From assembly GCA_014898425.1 (NCBI GenBank), contig RCSZ01000014.1:1881744-1945743 (forward strand): a stretch of 64,000 nucleotides of DNA. The letters are read 5' to 3'. Made by a program: the position numbers and the translations under genes. This document shows, piece by piece, positions 49,001-59,580 of the stretch. A model generated the notes under the pieces. That model did not search any database, was not told the origin of the DNA, and was given only the letters and a program-made list of their open reading frames with translations. The DNA is from Botryotinia globosa (lineage: Eukaryota; Ascomycota; Leotiomycetes; Helotiales; Sclerotiniaceae). Each line of letters begins with the position of its first letter. Within the stretch, counting starts at the first letter, position 1.

Positions 49001-49826
49001 AAGTATTTCCAGAGCCATCGACACCATTAGTCTTGCAAACAATGTTCGTTGGATCGTCAAAGCCCGTAGTTGTGGCGGTGCCACTGCTTGTGACGTTGGC
49101 GCCAGAAATGTTGACAATTTGCTGATCAGTTGCATTACTAGGTTTGCTGGTAATAGTTGCAGTAGAATTTCCAAGCCCTGTGAAAGTTCCCCCAAAGATG
49201 ATGTTTCCGTTCGACGCCTTCGAGATCGAATTGACCCGACCGTTAAATCCAGAGAAAGGTAGGGCGACCAAGGTGTTGTCGACCAACTTGATGACGTTTG
49301 AAGAATTTGTAGAATCGAAATAACCTCCAATGTAGACGGCATTTGTTGTCTCGTCGCATAAGAGTGCCGATACTGACCCTGATAATCCAGGGAGTGCAGT
49401 GATTGCCGATGTATTTGAATTGAACAATGCAAGACCTTGCGATTCCACATTTCCTAAGCTCGTAAAGTTACCTCCAATTACTACCCCGACGAGTGTCCCA
49501 TCCGATTTGACGTACGGACACATGGCTGCGATTGAAGCGTCGGCCGATGCCAAGGAATCGAATTCACCCGTTGGAAAGCGTACCATGACGGATTGGGTGG
49601 TAGTGTTGTAGCCATCTTCGTTTTGACCGACGTATTTATATAGCGAAATACCATCAAAATCTCCACCCAGTCCTACACGTCCCAAATTCGAAAGATCGAG
49701 GTTGGCGGATGGAGCCGGCTGAAAAGTGATGGCAGTCGTTAATGGCGTGAAGGCTAATAGAGAAGAGAAGGCTATTATACATGGCGAATTCCTAGCTGAT
49801 GGACTCAGCCATGATGAGAACCTCAT
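46050..49826 (-). CDS. RAX2: Rax2 cortical polarity protein
   Basis: Two exons (49826-46343, 46291-46050) encode 1241 residues. There is a cleavable N-terminal signal (about 1-32). Then comes a very long extracellular region of repeated kelch/beta-propeller-like blades with motifs such as VYIGGYF, VVIGGNFTSLGN, LYVAGNFSS and VLYAGGSVTG, and many Asn-X-Ser/Thr sites. One membrane helix sits at about 1165-1190 (VGLVVLIALAISLALIFLIVV), followed by a tail of about 50 residues. This is the full architecture of Rax2, which marks growth sites at the cell cortex and affects polarity and septation in fungi. The 51-nt intron begins GC (TCATCAG/GCAAGC) and ends TTTTAG. This GC-AG form is the only one that keeps the sequence before the membrane helix intact. 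Confidence 0.93.
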
Positions 49827-51065
49827 TGCTGTTCCCCGCTGAAAAGTATTAATAAGTGATTATTCGTGTCGCAAAAATCGTGAGAATCAAAAGCTCGATG
49901 GCTTCTCCTCCTCCACTTTCGTGAATAATTGCATTGACTTGACGCGCAACGCTTAAGCCATTTAATTGTCCTCTGGTATGGTGTATAAATCGATGGAAAA
50001 TTCTGCTTGCGAGGATCTACTAGAGAATTGATGTTCCGTCTATCGAAGCATATAACGAGCGTGGAGTTGTGTTGTGTTGTGTTGGTGTTAAAGGTGGAAT
50101 GGAGTCGAAGGAATCTAAAGTGATAGACAGTAATCTCACTCACAGACAGAAAAGGTAAGTCGACTTGATTGGATGGGACTAGATTCGCGTATTGGGCTAA
50201 TGAGAGAGATTAAGTATAGGATTAACTTTTTTTTTGTACCAGCTTTGTGAATGGTGAGCCTCGGGTGTTCAGGAACCAGGAACCAATTTCACACTGATAA
50301 ACGGGCGGTTATGGTTAGGATAATCCTCCTTGGACGTTGATAAAATTAATCTCTTTCTCAAAGATTGCAGGTGTGCGTGAAAAATTCAGAGATCAGTCTG
50401 TAAGGGAGGGAGATGATCTATCAGACGTCTGTTTCTTTCTTGTTTTGAATGATGTTATTGTATCTGGTTGGTGGCATGTGTCGGTATTATTATCGCTCGA
50501 TTGGATTGCGCAGTCTGTGAAACCAACCTAATTGGGAAGTTTTGGTGGAGTGTTGTCTTGGGGCCGAATTGCTGTGTAAAGGATGCCAAGCGAGATTGAG
50601 ATTGGTTGTTCAAATTGAAGGCTGATTGATGGCGGATTTGAATCCAATGGTGGGTGAATCTGGTGGGTGGGTGGATGGATGGATGGATGATACGAGAACG
50701 AGAGAACGAGAACGGTTAAAAACGTTGAAAAGAAAAGTGTACTGGATGAATACAGTTACGATCGACTGCGTGTATACCCTCACGAGTATGGTTGTCGATG
50801 AAATTGATTGAACTTGATACTTGAGAATCTGTCGTGCTTTAAAGAGAGAAGAAGAGAGAAGTTAGTTATGTTGTAGCCAAGTATCGTATCCCATCTCCAT
50901 CTTGGACCCTGGATCTCGGTGTATCTTTTTCCTCTTCTCTTGCATATGAGAATGTGAAGATAAAGCGCAGCACTGCATTTTTGGACCAACGGGCCAGGCA
51001 TGAACAGGGGCAGGAATTGTAACACGTACCGGTATTGTACAATGTTTGGGCAGCCAGCAGTGACA

Positions 51066-51189
51066 GGATAGGACAGGACAGGACAGGACAGGACAGGACA
51101 GGACAGGACAGGACAGGACAGGACAGGACAGGACAGGACAGGACAGGACAGGACAGGACAGGACAGGATAGGATAGGATAGGATAGGAT
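51066..51189 (+). repeat. Pentanucleotide array (GGACA)19 plus GGATA variants
   Basis: GGACA is repeated 19 times at 51071-51165 without interruption. A GGATA precedes it, and about four GGATA copies follow. The variant units sit at both edges and the pure units in the centre, typical of slippage-driven growth. Confidence 0.97.
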
Positions 51190-51669
51190 CAAGAACAACG
51201 AGATCGATTGATTGATGGATTGATTGATTAAAAAACACGACACACGAGAAAAGAGAGTTCTGATAAGAAAAGACTGTGTTTCTGATTTGCAGAATGAGAA
51301 AAAACGAGTGACGACTAGAGTGAGAGTGAGAGTGAGAGTGTGAGTGTGGGAAGATGAAAAGATGAGAAGACGAGGAAGATGAATGAGCAGTGAGCACAGA
51401 GTCTGAATTGAATGAATGGCTTGGATACTGAGCATAGCACGGATTATTCTTCTTCTTCTTATTATTACTAGGGATCTCATCATTATACATTATACATTTT
51501 CGGATGACGATGAAACTATCAACTAGTATCAAGGCGGCTCCCTCTCTCTCTCTCTCTCTACTTTCCTAAAACGGATTCAAGTGCTACTTATGATTGGGGA
51601 GGTAAGATCTTACGGTAAATACTTCTTCAATACGCTTTTGCATTTGATTGATTGGATTGTTCGTACATC

Positions 51670-51671
<2 letters not shown>

Positions 51672-51748
<77 letters not shown>
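51672..51748 (+). repeat. (CT)n microsatellite
   Basis: About 77 bp of CT dinucleotides, interrupted once by TT near 51733. A shorter CT run lies at 51541-51560. Confidence 0.97.
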
Positions 51749-52515
51749 GATCATGGTGATTACCGAGGCACGTGCGAGGCATGCAGTGATGCTGTGCAGT
51801 AGTCAGGAAGATCTTACTCTGTGTCCTCTGTACTCGGTACATTCTTCACTCATAATAATTACTATTCTTAGTATTCTTCTTCTTCTCAGGAATGGAATGC
51901 GAGAATTTCCAAGCGTCTCTTGTCTCTTCCTACCACCTGGTGTACCCAGCAACCCAGTAGATCGATCCCCCACTTCTCAAACATCAATAGATATAAAACT
52001 GTCTCCAATGCTCGTTACAAACATTGCCTGCCTGCCTGCCTCCCTGCCTGAGGATAAATGCTTCTCAGATACCTAGTAACTACCACCTACCTACCTACTA
52101 CATACTACATACTACCTATCACCTACGCATGAAGAAACTTAATCATGATCCAGGTTTATCCCTTCTCAATAAATCATTCTTCAAAATTATATGTCATGTA
52201 CGTACATACTAGCTATTTATTTCAACCTTTATCTTTGTTCTGCCATTCATCCATTCATTCATTCTACTCCGTATTCATCATTTTACCCCTTTAAAAGAAC
52301 ATTCGATAATATCCATCTCACAACATCTATATCAATTTTCTACTATTAATAACAATGACAACAACAATAATAATAATAATATTTCATTCTTCAAATTGAA
52401 ATCCAAAAACTCAAATTTCATTCATTCATCTTCTCAATAGACAATGAATAAATGAAATACGGGGTATCTATAATAACCTAATCTATCATGCTTCTTCCTT
52501 CCCTCCCTCCCTCTT

Positions 52516-53368
52516 TCATTTCATCATATTCGCTGCATTCGCCATGCGGGTCTTATAATCTCTCGGGCTTTCGTAATCCTTTTTCTTCCCCGACCACATA
52601 CCCAGTTTCTCCCTCTTGGCCTCTTCTTCAATCGCGCGGTACTGTGCCTCGAAATCTCCAAATTCCGCTCCCATCTTCGCCTCATACACCGTAGCCATGC
52701 CCGCCCGCAACATCTCCCTTCCCACATCCTTGCGCACGAGAAATCGCCGCACCCACACTGTAGCCACCACCCGATCATACTGGTCGCGTTTGTAAACGTA
52801 CGCGCGCACGCGGCGATTCTGAATGTATTCCCGCAGCCAGGTCAGCGCTTCGGCGGAAAAGGGTTGCGCCGGTTTTCCAAAATGCGCTCCTTCGGGTGCG
52901 TCGACGCCGGCGATTCGAACGTGGATCTGAGGTTTGGTTAGCTCGTGAAAAATGTGATACGCCAACACAACCGTGTGTGAATCCTACCGTCTTGTTCTTC
53001 AAATCCTTTCCCTCGGGTAAGTTCTTGCGGCCGGGCATCCATCCCCAGCCCGCCAGCCTCCCACCAGGCGTGTGAAAAAGGTGAAAATTATCCGCATCGC
53101 CCACTCTTGTGACCGTCCCGAATAAACTCCTCTTCCTGAAAAATCCGGGTCGAATATATGTAGCTTCAGGAATGCGACGTAAATAAGAGCGATAGAAGCG
53201 CGTGGATACCAAAATGGTGGTGGTCAACAGAATGGTCGGTATCAAGGTTCGCGGATCCGTGTAATGCTGCCAGTCCGTGGCATTGAGATTGTCGCCCCAT
53301 GAAAAGGAGGACCGAGTGTCATTTTTTGGTTCCTTCTTGGATTTTGAAGAAAAATCTAACCATCCCAT
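52516..53368 (-). CDS. LCL3: Lcl3-type membrane-anchored staphylococcal-nuclease-like protein
   Basis: Two exons (53368-52988, 52926-52516) encode 263 residues; the 61-nt intron has a GTAGGA donor and a CTCAG acceptor. A hydrophobic segment at about 40-58 ([19 protein letters not shown]) anchors it. The SNase-like domain from about residue 80 includes [34 protein letters not shown] with the expected Arg and Asp, and [13 protein letters not shown]. The C-terminus is basic. This matches fungal 'probable endonuclease lcl3' proteins, reported as mitochondrial in yeast. The biochemical activity is inferred from the domain. Confidence 0.92.
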
Positions 53369-53710
53369 AGTGTCGGCGGGCAGTACCAGTCTGGAAATGA
53401 TGTGGAAGTGGGGAGGTTGCTGCCGCCGTTCAATGCTGAGACAGGGGCCATTTTATGATCCGAGCTTCGGGGGAAAAAAGTGACATTGATATTCGAACAA
53501 ACACGCAAAAAGATATCAGATGAAAGGCCATCGTGAGCTAGAAGACGGCCTTGGAAATATCCAAGAGCTTCTGAAACAACCAATTGATAATTGGATTGTG
53601 TTTATGTGTGCTGAATTCCTATAGCAAAGTTCCTTAATCTAATGAAAGGTATCTGTGTCCAATTTGATATGGTTTACATTTATTGTACAAATTATACAGC
53701 TTCCGAATGC
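53369..53710. other. Intergenic region, lcl3 promoter and OGG1 3' end
   Basis: 342 bp with no gene seen. It should contain the lcl3 promoter and the end of the OGG1 transcript, both read leftwards. Confidence 0.6.
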
Positions 53711-55079
53711 TTATAATTTCCTCCTCTTCGCTCTGACACTTCTTGCCGATGGCTCAAAAACTTTTACTTCATCCTTGATTTCGAGTTCCTCCGTAACTCC
53801 TTCGCGCTTGATCACTACTTTCTCTTCCTCTTTCAAATCCATCTCTTCTGGTGGATACTCTCGCTTGACTGTCACTTTCCTCTCCAGAACATCCCCATTC
53901 TCCAGCTTGATCTCGAGCTCATCGACTTTAACTTCGACCTTGCTGCCAAGTTTATCAGAAAATGCTTTCAAATCTGCCGCAAACAAGACTGAGTGCGCCC
54001 AGCCAGCCTCTTTGCCCCACAACCCTCTAAAATGATCACCAATCGCATCGTATGTAGCTTTGGTGAGACTTTTATGTTTTCCTTTTCCAAATTTGTAGTC
54101 CCTTTGAGCAATTTGCCAAACGTGAGTGTCCACAGGAACCGCCTCTCCCCACCCCAAGCCCATCAAGCAAACGCAGTCAGCTACTTTTGGACCCACACCT
54201 TGAAGCTCGAGAAGCTCTTCATGTGCTTTTCTATACCCAGGACGTCCTCCTGCGGGAAGTTCCCCTTCAAAGGGCATGTCAAAAGTCTCCGGATTGCGAA
54301 GATTTTCGAGCCAGCCTTTTGGCTTCGATGCCACCATTGATGCTGTTTGAGCAATGTACTTTGCTCGATACCCAAAGCCTAGAACGCGGAGATGTGACTC
54401 TACTCCAGGACCAGTTAAGGCTTCAGGTTGTGGGAAGTCATGGAATGGTTGGCCATCAATATGTCCTAGTAGGGGGCCATAATGTAAACACAAGTTATTG
54501 ACCTAAATTAGAATGATTAATAAGATCATCGAAATCCTGAGATCAGAAACATACCATTTGAGAAATTCTTATAATATTATTGTTGCTGCTGCAAATAAAA
54601 CCTACCAAAGCCTCCCAGGCATCTTGTTTGAGAATGCGAACTCCTGTAAACTTAGGTGCTCTTTTCTTGAAATTTGGATCGACTAAAGACCATTGTTCAT
54701 ACAACTCAGTCAGATTTGGCGAAAGGTTCAAGTAATGCCGAAGTAAAGATTCTGTGCCATCCTTATCTTCAAGCTTTTCCTCCTTTACTAAAGGCTGATG
54801 ATTCAAAGGAACTTTGATCTCAGGAAATATTGTGCGATAGTGGAGATGAGTTGAGTCTTGTTTAAGAGATATTATACGGCCGTGTAGTGTACAAGACCTA
54901 TTCAACATTAACCCCCTTTCTTTCGACTACAGTACAAGAAAGAGAGTCACGTACCAATAATCTTCACCTACAGCTTTCTTCCATCGAAAAGATTGTCCAC
55001 AACGTAATGTAGTATCTATACAAAGCTCTGCCAAACTCACTGGGAGCTTCTTCCATTCTGAGATCCTTAAATTGCCCAT
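53711..55079 (-). CDS. OGG1: 8-oxoguanine DNA glycosylase OGG1
   Basis: Three exons (55079-54955, 54897-54555, 54502-53711) encode 419 residues, with 57- and 52-nt introns. The N-terminal domain opens MGNLRISEWKKLPVSLAELC and has the conserved LRCGQSFRW. The helix-hairpin-helix-GPD motif LLELQGVGPKVADCVC carries the catalytic Lys at about 262, and PVDTHVWQIAQRDY carries the Asp at about 281. The enzyme removes oxidised guanine in base-excision repair and also has lyase activity. The roughly 90-residue tail after the catalytic core is unusually charged (alternating Lys/Glu) and ends in the nuclear-signal-like RAKRRKL. Its start is 217 bp from that of the U2AF gene on the opposite strand. Confidence 0.95.
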
Positions 55080-55296
55080 TGTGAGAGAGCGATTGCGATT
55101 TCATAGGGGTTGGGTGAAATCCACCTTGGCGCGCTTTACAGGAACAACGTTTCTAATCTTAGCGCGAAATTCGAATGAGATTCGCGACAGCTTCTACAAA
55201 AATTCCACCTCGGGTTTGAGCTTGTCAATCAACCACAATCAAAATCGCACGCATTCATTTTTTCCCGAAAAAATACTCTGGATCGCAATTAACAAT
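55080..55296. promoter_or_regulatory. Divergent OGG1-U2AF promoter
   Basis: 217 bp lie between oppositely oriented start codons of OGG1 (-) and the large U2AF subunit (+). Transcripts must start within this short interval. I see no obvious TATA box. Confidence 0.65.
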
Positions 55297-57325
55297 ATGA
55301 ACGGCGATACTTATTCATCAAGAGGCATGGCACCTTCAACGACAAAACCTAAACGGGAAGATGGAGCTACTACTGACAAGAAAGCATCAACAGATCGACA
55401 TGGTTCGTCTAGAGATTATCATGTAAGAATGTTTCATCAATTATTTCGAGGTCAATTTATCTAACATATGGAAAATAAAGTCCCGAGATGATCGACGTGG
55501 CGGTGATAGAGATCGAAGACGCTCGCGCTCTCCAGGACATCGAGGCTCCAGAAATTCTCGCCGCGATGGAGAATTAGATTCACGGGGTGCGGATTCTTAC
55601 TCAACGAGTCGCGAATACAGAGAGCGGGAACGTGAAGATAGGTATTCGGGCAGGGAAAGAAGAGGTGGCGGTGGCGAGAGAGAGTGGGATAGAGATCGTG
55701 GAGCAGCAAGACGAGATGCCAGAAGGGACGATGATGAAAGACCGCCGCGCAGAGACAACAGAGACTTGTTCGACGATAGACGTGGTGGCGGGGGTGGTAG
55801 AAGGGGTGGTGATCGAGGCGACCGAAGAGATCGTGGAGATCGTGGGGATCGTGGAGATCGTGGAGATGCCGACGGAGGATTCGCAGCTCAACGAGCCGCA
55901 AAGCGAGACAAGAGTCCAACACCTCCACCAAAGAAGAGAGAGCCCACACCAGATTTGACGGATGTTGTATCAGTTTTGGAGCGCAAGAGGAGATTGACAC
56001 AATGGGATATCAAACCGCCAGGATATGAGAATGTTACTGCTGAGCAAGCTAAACTTTCGGGCATGTTCCCACTTCCAGGAGCACCACGACAACAACCCAT
56101 GGATCCAAGCAAGCTACAAGCTTTCATGGCACAACCTAGTGGACAAGTCACTAACGCAGCTCTCAAACCTTCAAACTCTAGACAATCAAAGCGTCTCCTT
56201 GTTCATAACATTCCTGCTGATACTAAGGAAGAGACTATTGTTAGTTTCTTCAATCTTCAGCTTAATGGATTGAACGTCATAGAGGGTTCTGATCCTTTAA
56301 TCTCAGCACAGGTTTCGAAAGATGGCTCATTTGCTTTACTTGAATTCAAAACACAATCTGATGCTACTGTTGCTTTAGCATTGGACGGAATTACCATGGA
56401 TGGCAATGACCACATGGAAACAGGAAATGGCTCCGCAGATACCCGAGGTCTTTCCATTCGTCGTCCAAAAGATTACATTGTACCAGCAGTTACTGATGAA
56501 ACACCGTTCGAGCCAGGTGTGATTTCTAATGTTGTAGCTGATACTCAAAACAAAATCAGTGTTACTAATATTCCTCAATATTTGAATGATGAGCAAGTTA
56601 CAGAGCTATTGGTATCTTTCGGAGAGTTGAAGGCTTTTGTATTGGTCAAAGATAGCAATACAGATGAATCACGAGTAAGTTTACTATTATATATTCTCCG
56701 CCAGATACTAACATGGTTTAGGGAATCGCTTTCTGTGAATATGTGGATCCTGCTGCAACAGATATTGCTGTTGAGGGTCTTAATGGTATGGAACTTGGTG
56801 ATAAGCATCTCAAAGTTCAGAGAGCTAGCATTGGTAATACCCAAGTATCTGGTTTGGAGATGAGCGTCAATGCTATGTCTATGCTTGCTGGTACCACATC
56901 ACAGGATCTCGAAAATGGCAGAGTATTACAATTACTCAACATGGTTACTCCTGAAGAACTCATTGATAATGAAGATTACGAGGGTAAGTTTTAACTATTC
57001 ATCTATTCGAATATTTACTGATCAATCCCTTAGAAATCTGCGAAGATGTAAAGGAAGAATGCGAGAAATATGGCAAAGTTCTGGAAATGAAAGTCCCAAG
57101 ACCAACTGGTGGCAGTAGACAGTCAACTGGAGTTGGTAAGATCTTTGTGAAGTTTGACACACCAGACTCAGCAGGAAAGGCTCTCAAGGCCCTCGCGGGT
57201 AGGAAATTCGCAGATCGTACTGTCGTTACTACATACTTCCCAGAGGTAATTCTGCTCTTTTTTCTTTTTCATTCAAGACATTGCTAACCTTTGTCAAGGA
57301 AAATTTCGAAGTCGGCGCCTGGTAG
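55297..57325 (+). CDS. prp2: Splicing factor U2AF large subunit
   Basis: Five exons (55297-55422, 55481-56674, 56722-56983, 57034-57245, 57299-57325) encode 606 residues. Introns are only 47-58 nt, one with a TACTAAC branch site. Residues about 40-170 are an Arg/Asp/Gly/Ser-rich domain, including repeated RGDRGD units. RRM1 begins near KRLLVHNIPADTKEE. RRM2 contains NKISVTNIPQYLNDEQ and GIAFCEYVDP. The C-terminal UHM contains GKIFVKFDTPDSAGKALKAL and the RKF tryptophan-binding motif, and ends ENFEVGAW. U2AF65 (Prp2 in fission yeast) binds the polypyrimidine tract and, through its UHM, the branch-point protein. The last exon encodes just eight residues. Confidence 0.95.
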
Positions 57326-57603
57326 ATAGTTCATCAACATACCGAAATTATCACCACGATCCTTTCTCAAGGTCCTTACTTATCTCCCTTAGTACTCATT
57401 ACTCACAAACTGATGTAATTACAAAACTCATTTACAAAGTGAAGTTTTTCTTCCTCGTCACACAAAATACTACACCTTCTGTACTTTTAGCATCATAGCA
57501 TCCATCCATAGGCGATCTTTTTTTTAGTATTCTCACTGTCGCTGTTTCAGTCACAGGATCGATAGGAGTCTTTATATGACTCGAGAAAAGCAAATTAGTT
57601 TAC
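57326..57603. other. 3' flank of the U2AF gene
   Basis: AT/C-rich DNA that should contain the U2AF 3' UTR and poly(A) site. I saw no other feature. Confidence 0.5.
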
Positions 57604-57714
57604 TACCTACCTACCTACCTACCTACCTACCTACCTACCTACCTACCTACCTACCTACCTACCTACCTACCTACCTACCTACCTACCTACCTACCTACCT
57701 ACCTATCTACCTAC
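57604..57714 (+). repeat. (CTAC)n tetranucleotide array
   Basis: About 27 CTAC units, nearly perfect, ending with CTAT and GTAC variants. A few more CTAC/CTAG units follow at 57776-57796. Confidence 0.97.
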
Positions 57715-57856
57715 GTACAGTTTACCATGAGGCTCTTTTGTTTTCGATTTGACTGATTGAGAGTCTCTCGCCAGATACCTACCTAGCTACCTAGCTTTAG
57801 AGTGAATTCGAATTTCGATTATGTTGTTAATGAAGTTTGGGGGGGGAGGCAGGGGG

Positions 57857-57984
57857 GTATGTATGTATGTATGTATGTATGTATGTATGTATGTATGTAT
57901 GTATGTATGTATGTATGTATGTATGTATGTATGTATGTATGTATGTATGTATGTATGTATGTATGTATGTATGTATGTATGTAT
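57857..57984 (+). repeat. (GTAT)n tetranucleotide array
   Basis: About 32 GTAT units without interruption, preceded by a G-rich stretch (57840-57857). It is followed by GATGAT and GTTGAA repeats (57998-58055). Long frames through this array (for example 57787-58185 on the minus strand) encode only short-period peptides and are not genes. Confidence 0.97.
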
Positions 57985-58189
57985 GGATGCTTTATGTTGA
58001 TGATGATGAGGTTGAAGAGTTGAAGTTGAAGTTGAAGTTGAAGTCGAGGTTGAATGCGATATTTGATATTTGAATCTGCTTATTTTTGATGAGAGTTTGT
58101 GGTTGTGGTTGTGTATGTGTATGTGAATGTGAATGTATGTGTGTGTGTATGAATGTAAGAATTCTAGCCCCTGCTTATAGCACATGTAA

Positions 58190-58788
58190 TACTTTTCCAG
58201 TTAAAACATTCAATTATTTAGGTTTTTATATTCTGATTTATTAATTAATAGATATTATTAAATTGAAAATTTTATTATATTTATACTGGAAATTAAGTAA
58301 ATTATTTATTTATTTTTAAATATTTTTATAATAGTATTTTTAAAAAGTTAAAATTGAAAATTCGAAAAAATTTGAGAAGTTTATTTATTTTGGATAGAAA
58401 AAGTATTACAATATAAAAATTTAAAAAAAATTCAATTAAAAGTTTATATAATTTTTTAATAAAAATATTTCAAAAATAAATTATAATTTTTTTTATATAG
58501 ATTATGATTCAAAAGATTTTATTAAAAGATTTTTTAATTTAATATACGAGCTTTTTTCGGCCCTTCGGGGCTAAAAATAACAACAGGCTCGCTAACACTC
58601 TCCGTAGTTATTTTTCACGCTTCTTAGGACCTATATTTATATCTATATTATATAGCTTTTAGAATTCTAAAAATAAATAAGATTAATATTTTTATATTTT
58701 CTATTAAAATGTGAATTTTGAAGCTATTCAGAGATTGTAAGCTTTTGAGGTGATGGTCTGTGCACCGGTCTAGGTGGGGTATATTCAC

Positions 58789-58790
<2 letters not shown>
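58190..58790. other. AT-rich, probably RIP-affected DNA with a structured GC island
   Basis: Extremely AT-rich with stops in all frames. At 58560-58571 GCCC-TTCG-GGGC forms a perfect four-pair stem with a UUCG tetraloop. It is flanked by a T-run on the left and an A-run on the right that could extend it. AAAAATAAC at 58573-58581 is also the exact reverse complement of GTTATTTTT at 58607-58615. The unmutated-looking island is conspicuous in its surroundings. Confidence 0.6.
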
Positions 58791-59041
<251 letters not shown>

Positions 59042-59105
59042 TTATTAACCTCTAGCTTTTAGCTTATATAAAAATATTAAAGATATAAATAAACCTCAAA
59101 CCTTA

Positions 59106-59370
59106 TAATTCTTTTTCTAATTCTTTTTCTAATTCTTTTTCTAATTCTTTTTCTAATTCTTTTTTCTAATTCTTTTTCTAATTCTTTTTTCTAATTCTTT
59201 TTCTAATTCTTTTCTAATTCTTTTTCTAATTCTTTTCTAATTCTTTTTAATTCTTTTCTAATTCTTTTTCTAATTCTTTTTCTAATTCTTTTTCTAATTC
59301 TTTTTCTAATTCTTTTTTAATTCTTTTTCTAATTCTTTTTCTAATTCTTTTTCTAATTCTTTCTTTATTT
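59106..59370 (+). repeat. 12-13-bp minisatellite TTCTTTTTCTAA
   Basis: About 20 copies of a unit of the form TTCTTTTTCTAA, varying in the length of the T-run (11 to 13 bp). It decays rightwards into T-rich DNA to about 59580 with AATAAATCT repeats. Confidence 0.93.
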
Positions 59371-59580
59371 TTCTTTTTAATTATTTTTTCTTTTTTTAAT
59401 TCTCTTTTTAATTCTCTTTTTAATTTTTTTTTTAATTTTTTTTCTAATTTCTATTTTTCTAATTTCTATCTTTCTATTCTTTTTTTCTATTCTTTTTTCT
59501 CTAATAAATCTAATAAATCTAATAAATCTAATCTCTTTTCTTTTCTAATTCCCCTTTTCTTTCTAATCTCTTCTCTTATC

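Larger units (their letters stand above)
49827..52515. other. Intergenic region rich in microsatellites
   Basis: About 2.7 kb between rax2 and lcl3, both read leftwards. It contains the rax2 promoter, the GGACA and CT arrays described separately, and many short ATTC/CATT runs (52240-52440). Long open frames across the GGACA array (50780-51532 and 50866-51483, minus strand) are low-complexity artefacts. I see no gene. Confidence 0.6.

Noticed and set aside
50780..51532. Minus-strand frames of 205-250 codons with LSCPV repeats
   Set aside because: They are translations of the GGACA array and flanking simple sequence.
55461..56000. Minus-strand frame of 179 codons opposite the U2AF gene
   Set aside because: It is the antisense shadow of the Arg/Asp-rich domain of U2AF.
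57787..58185. Minus-strand frame encoding a repeated Tyr-Ile-His-Thr peptide
   Set aside because: It is a translation of the GTAT array.
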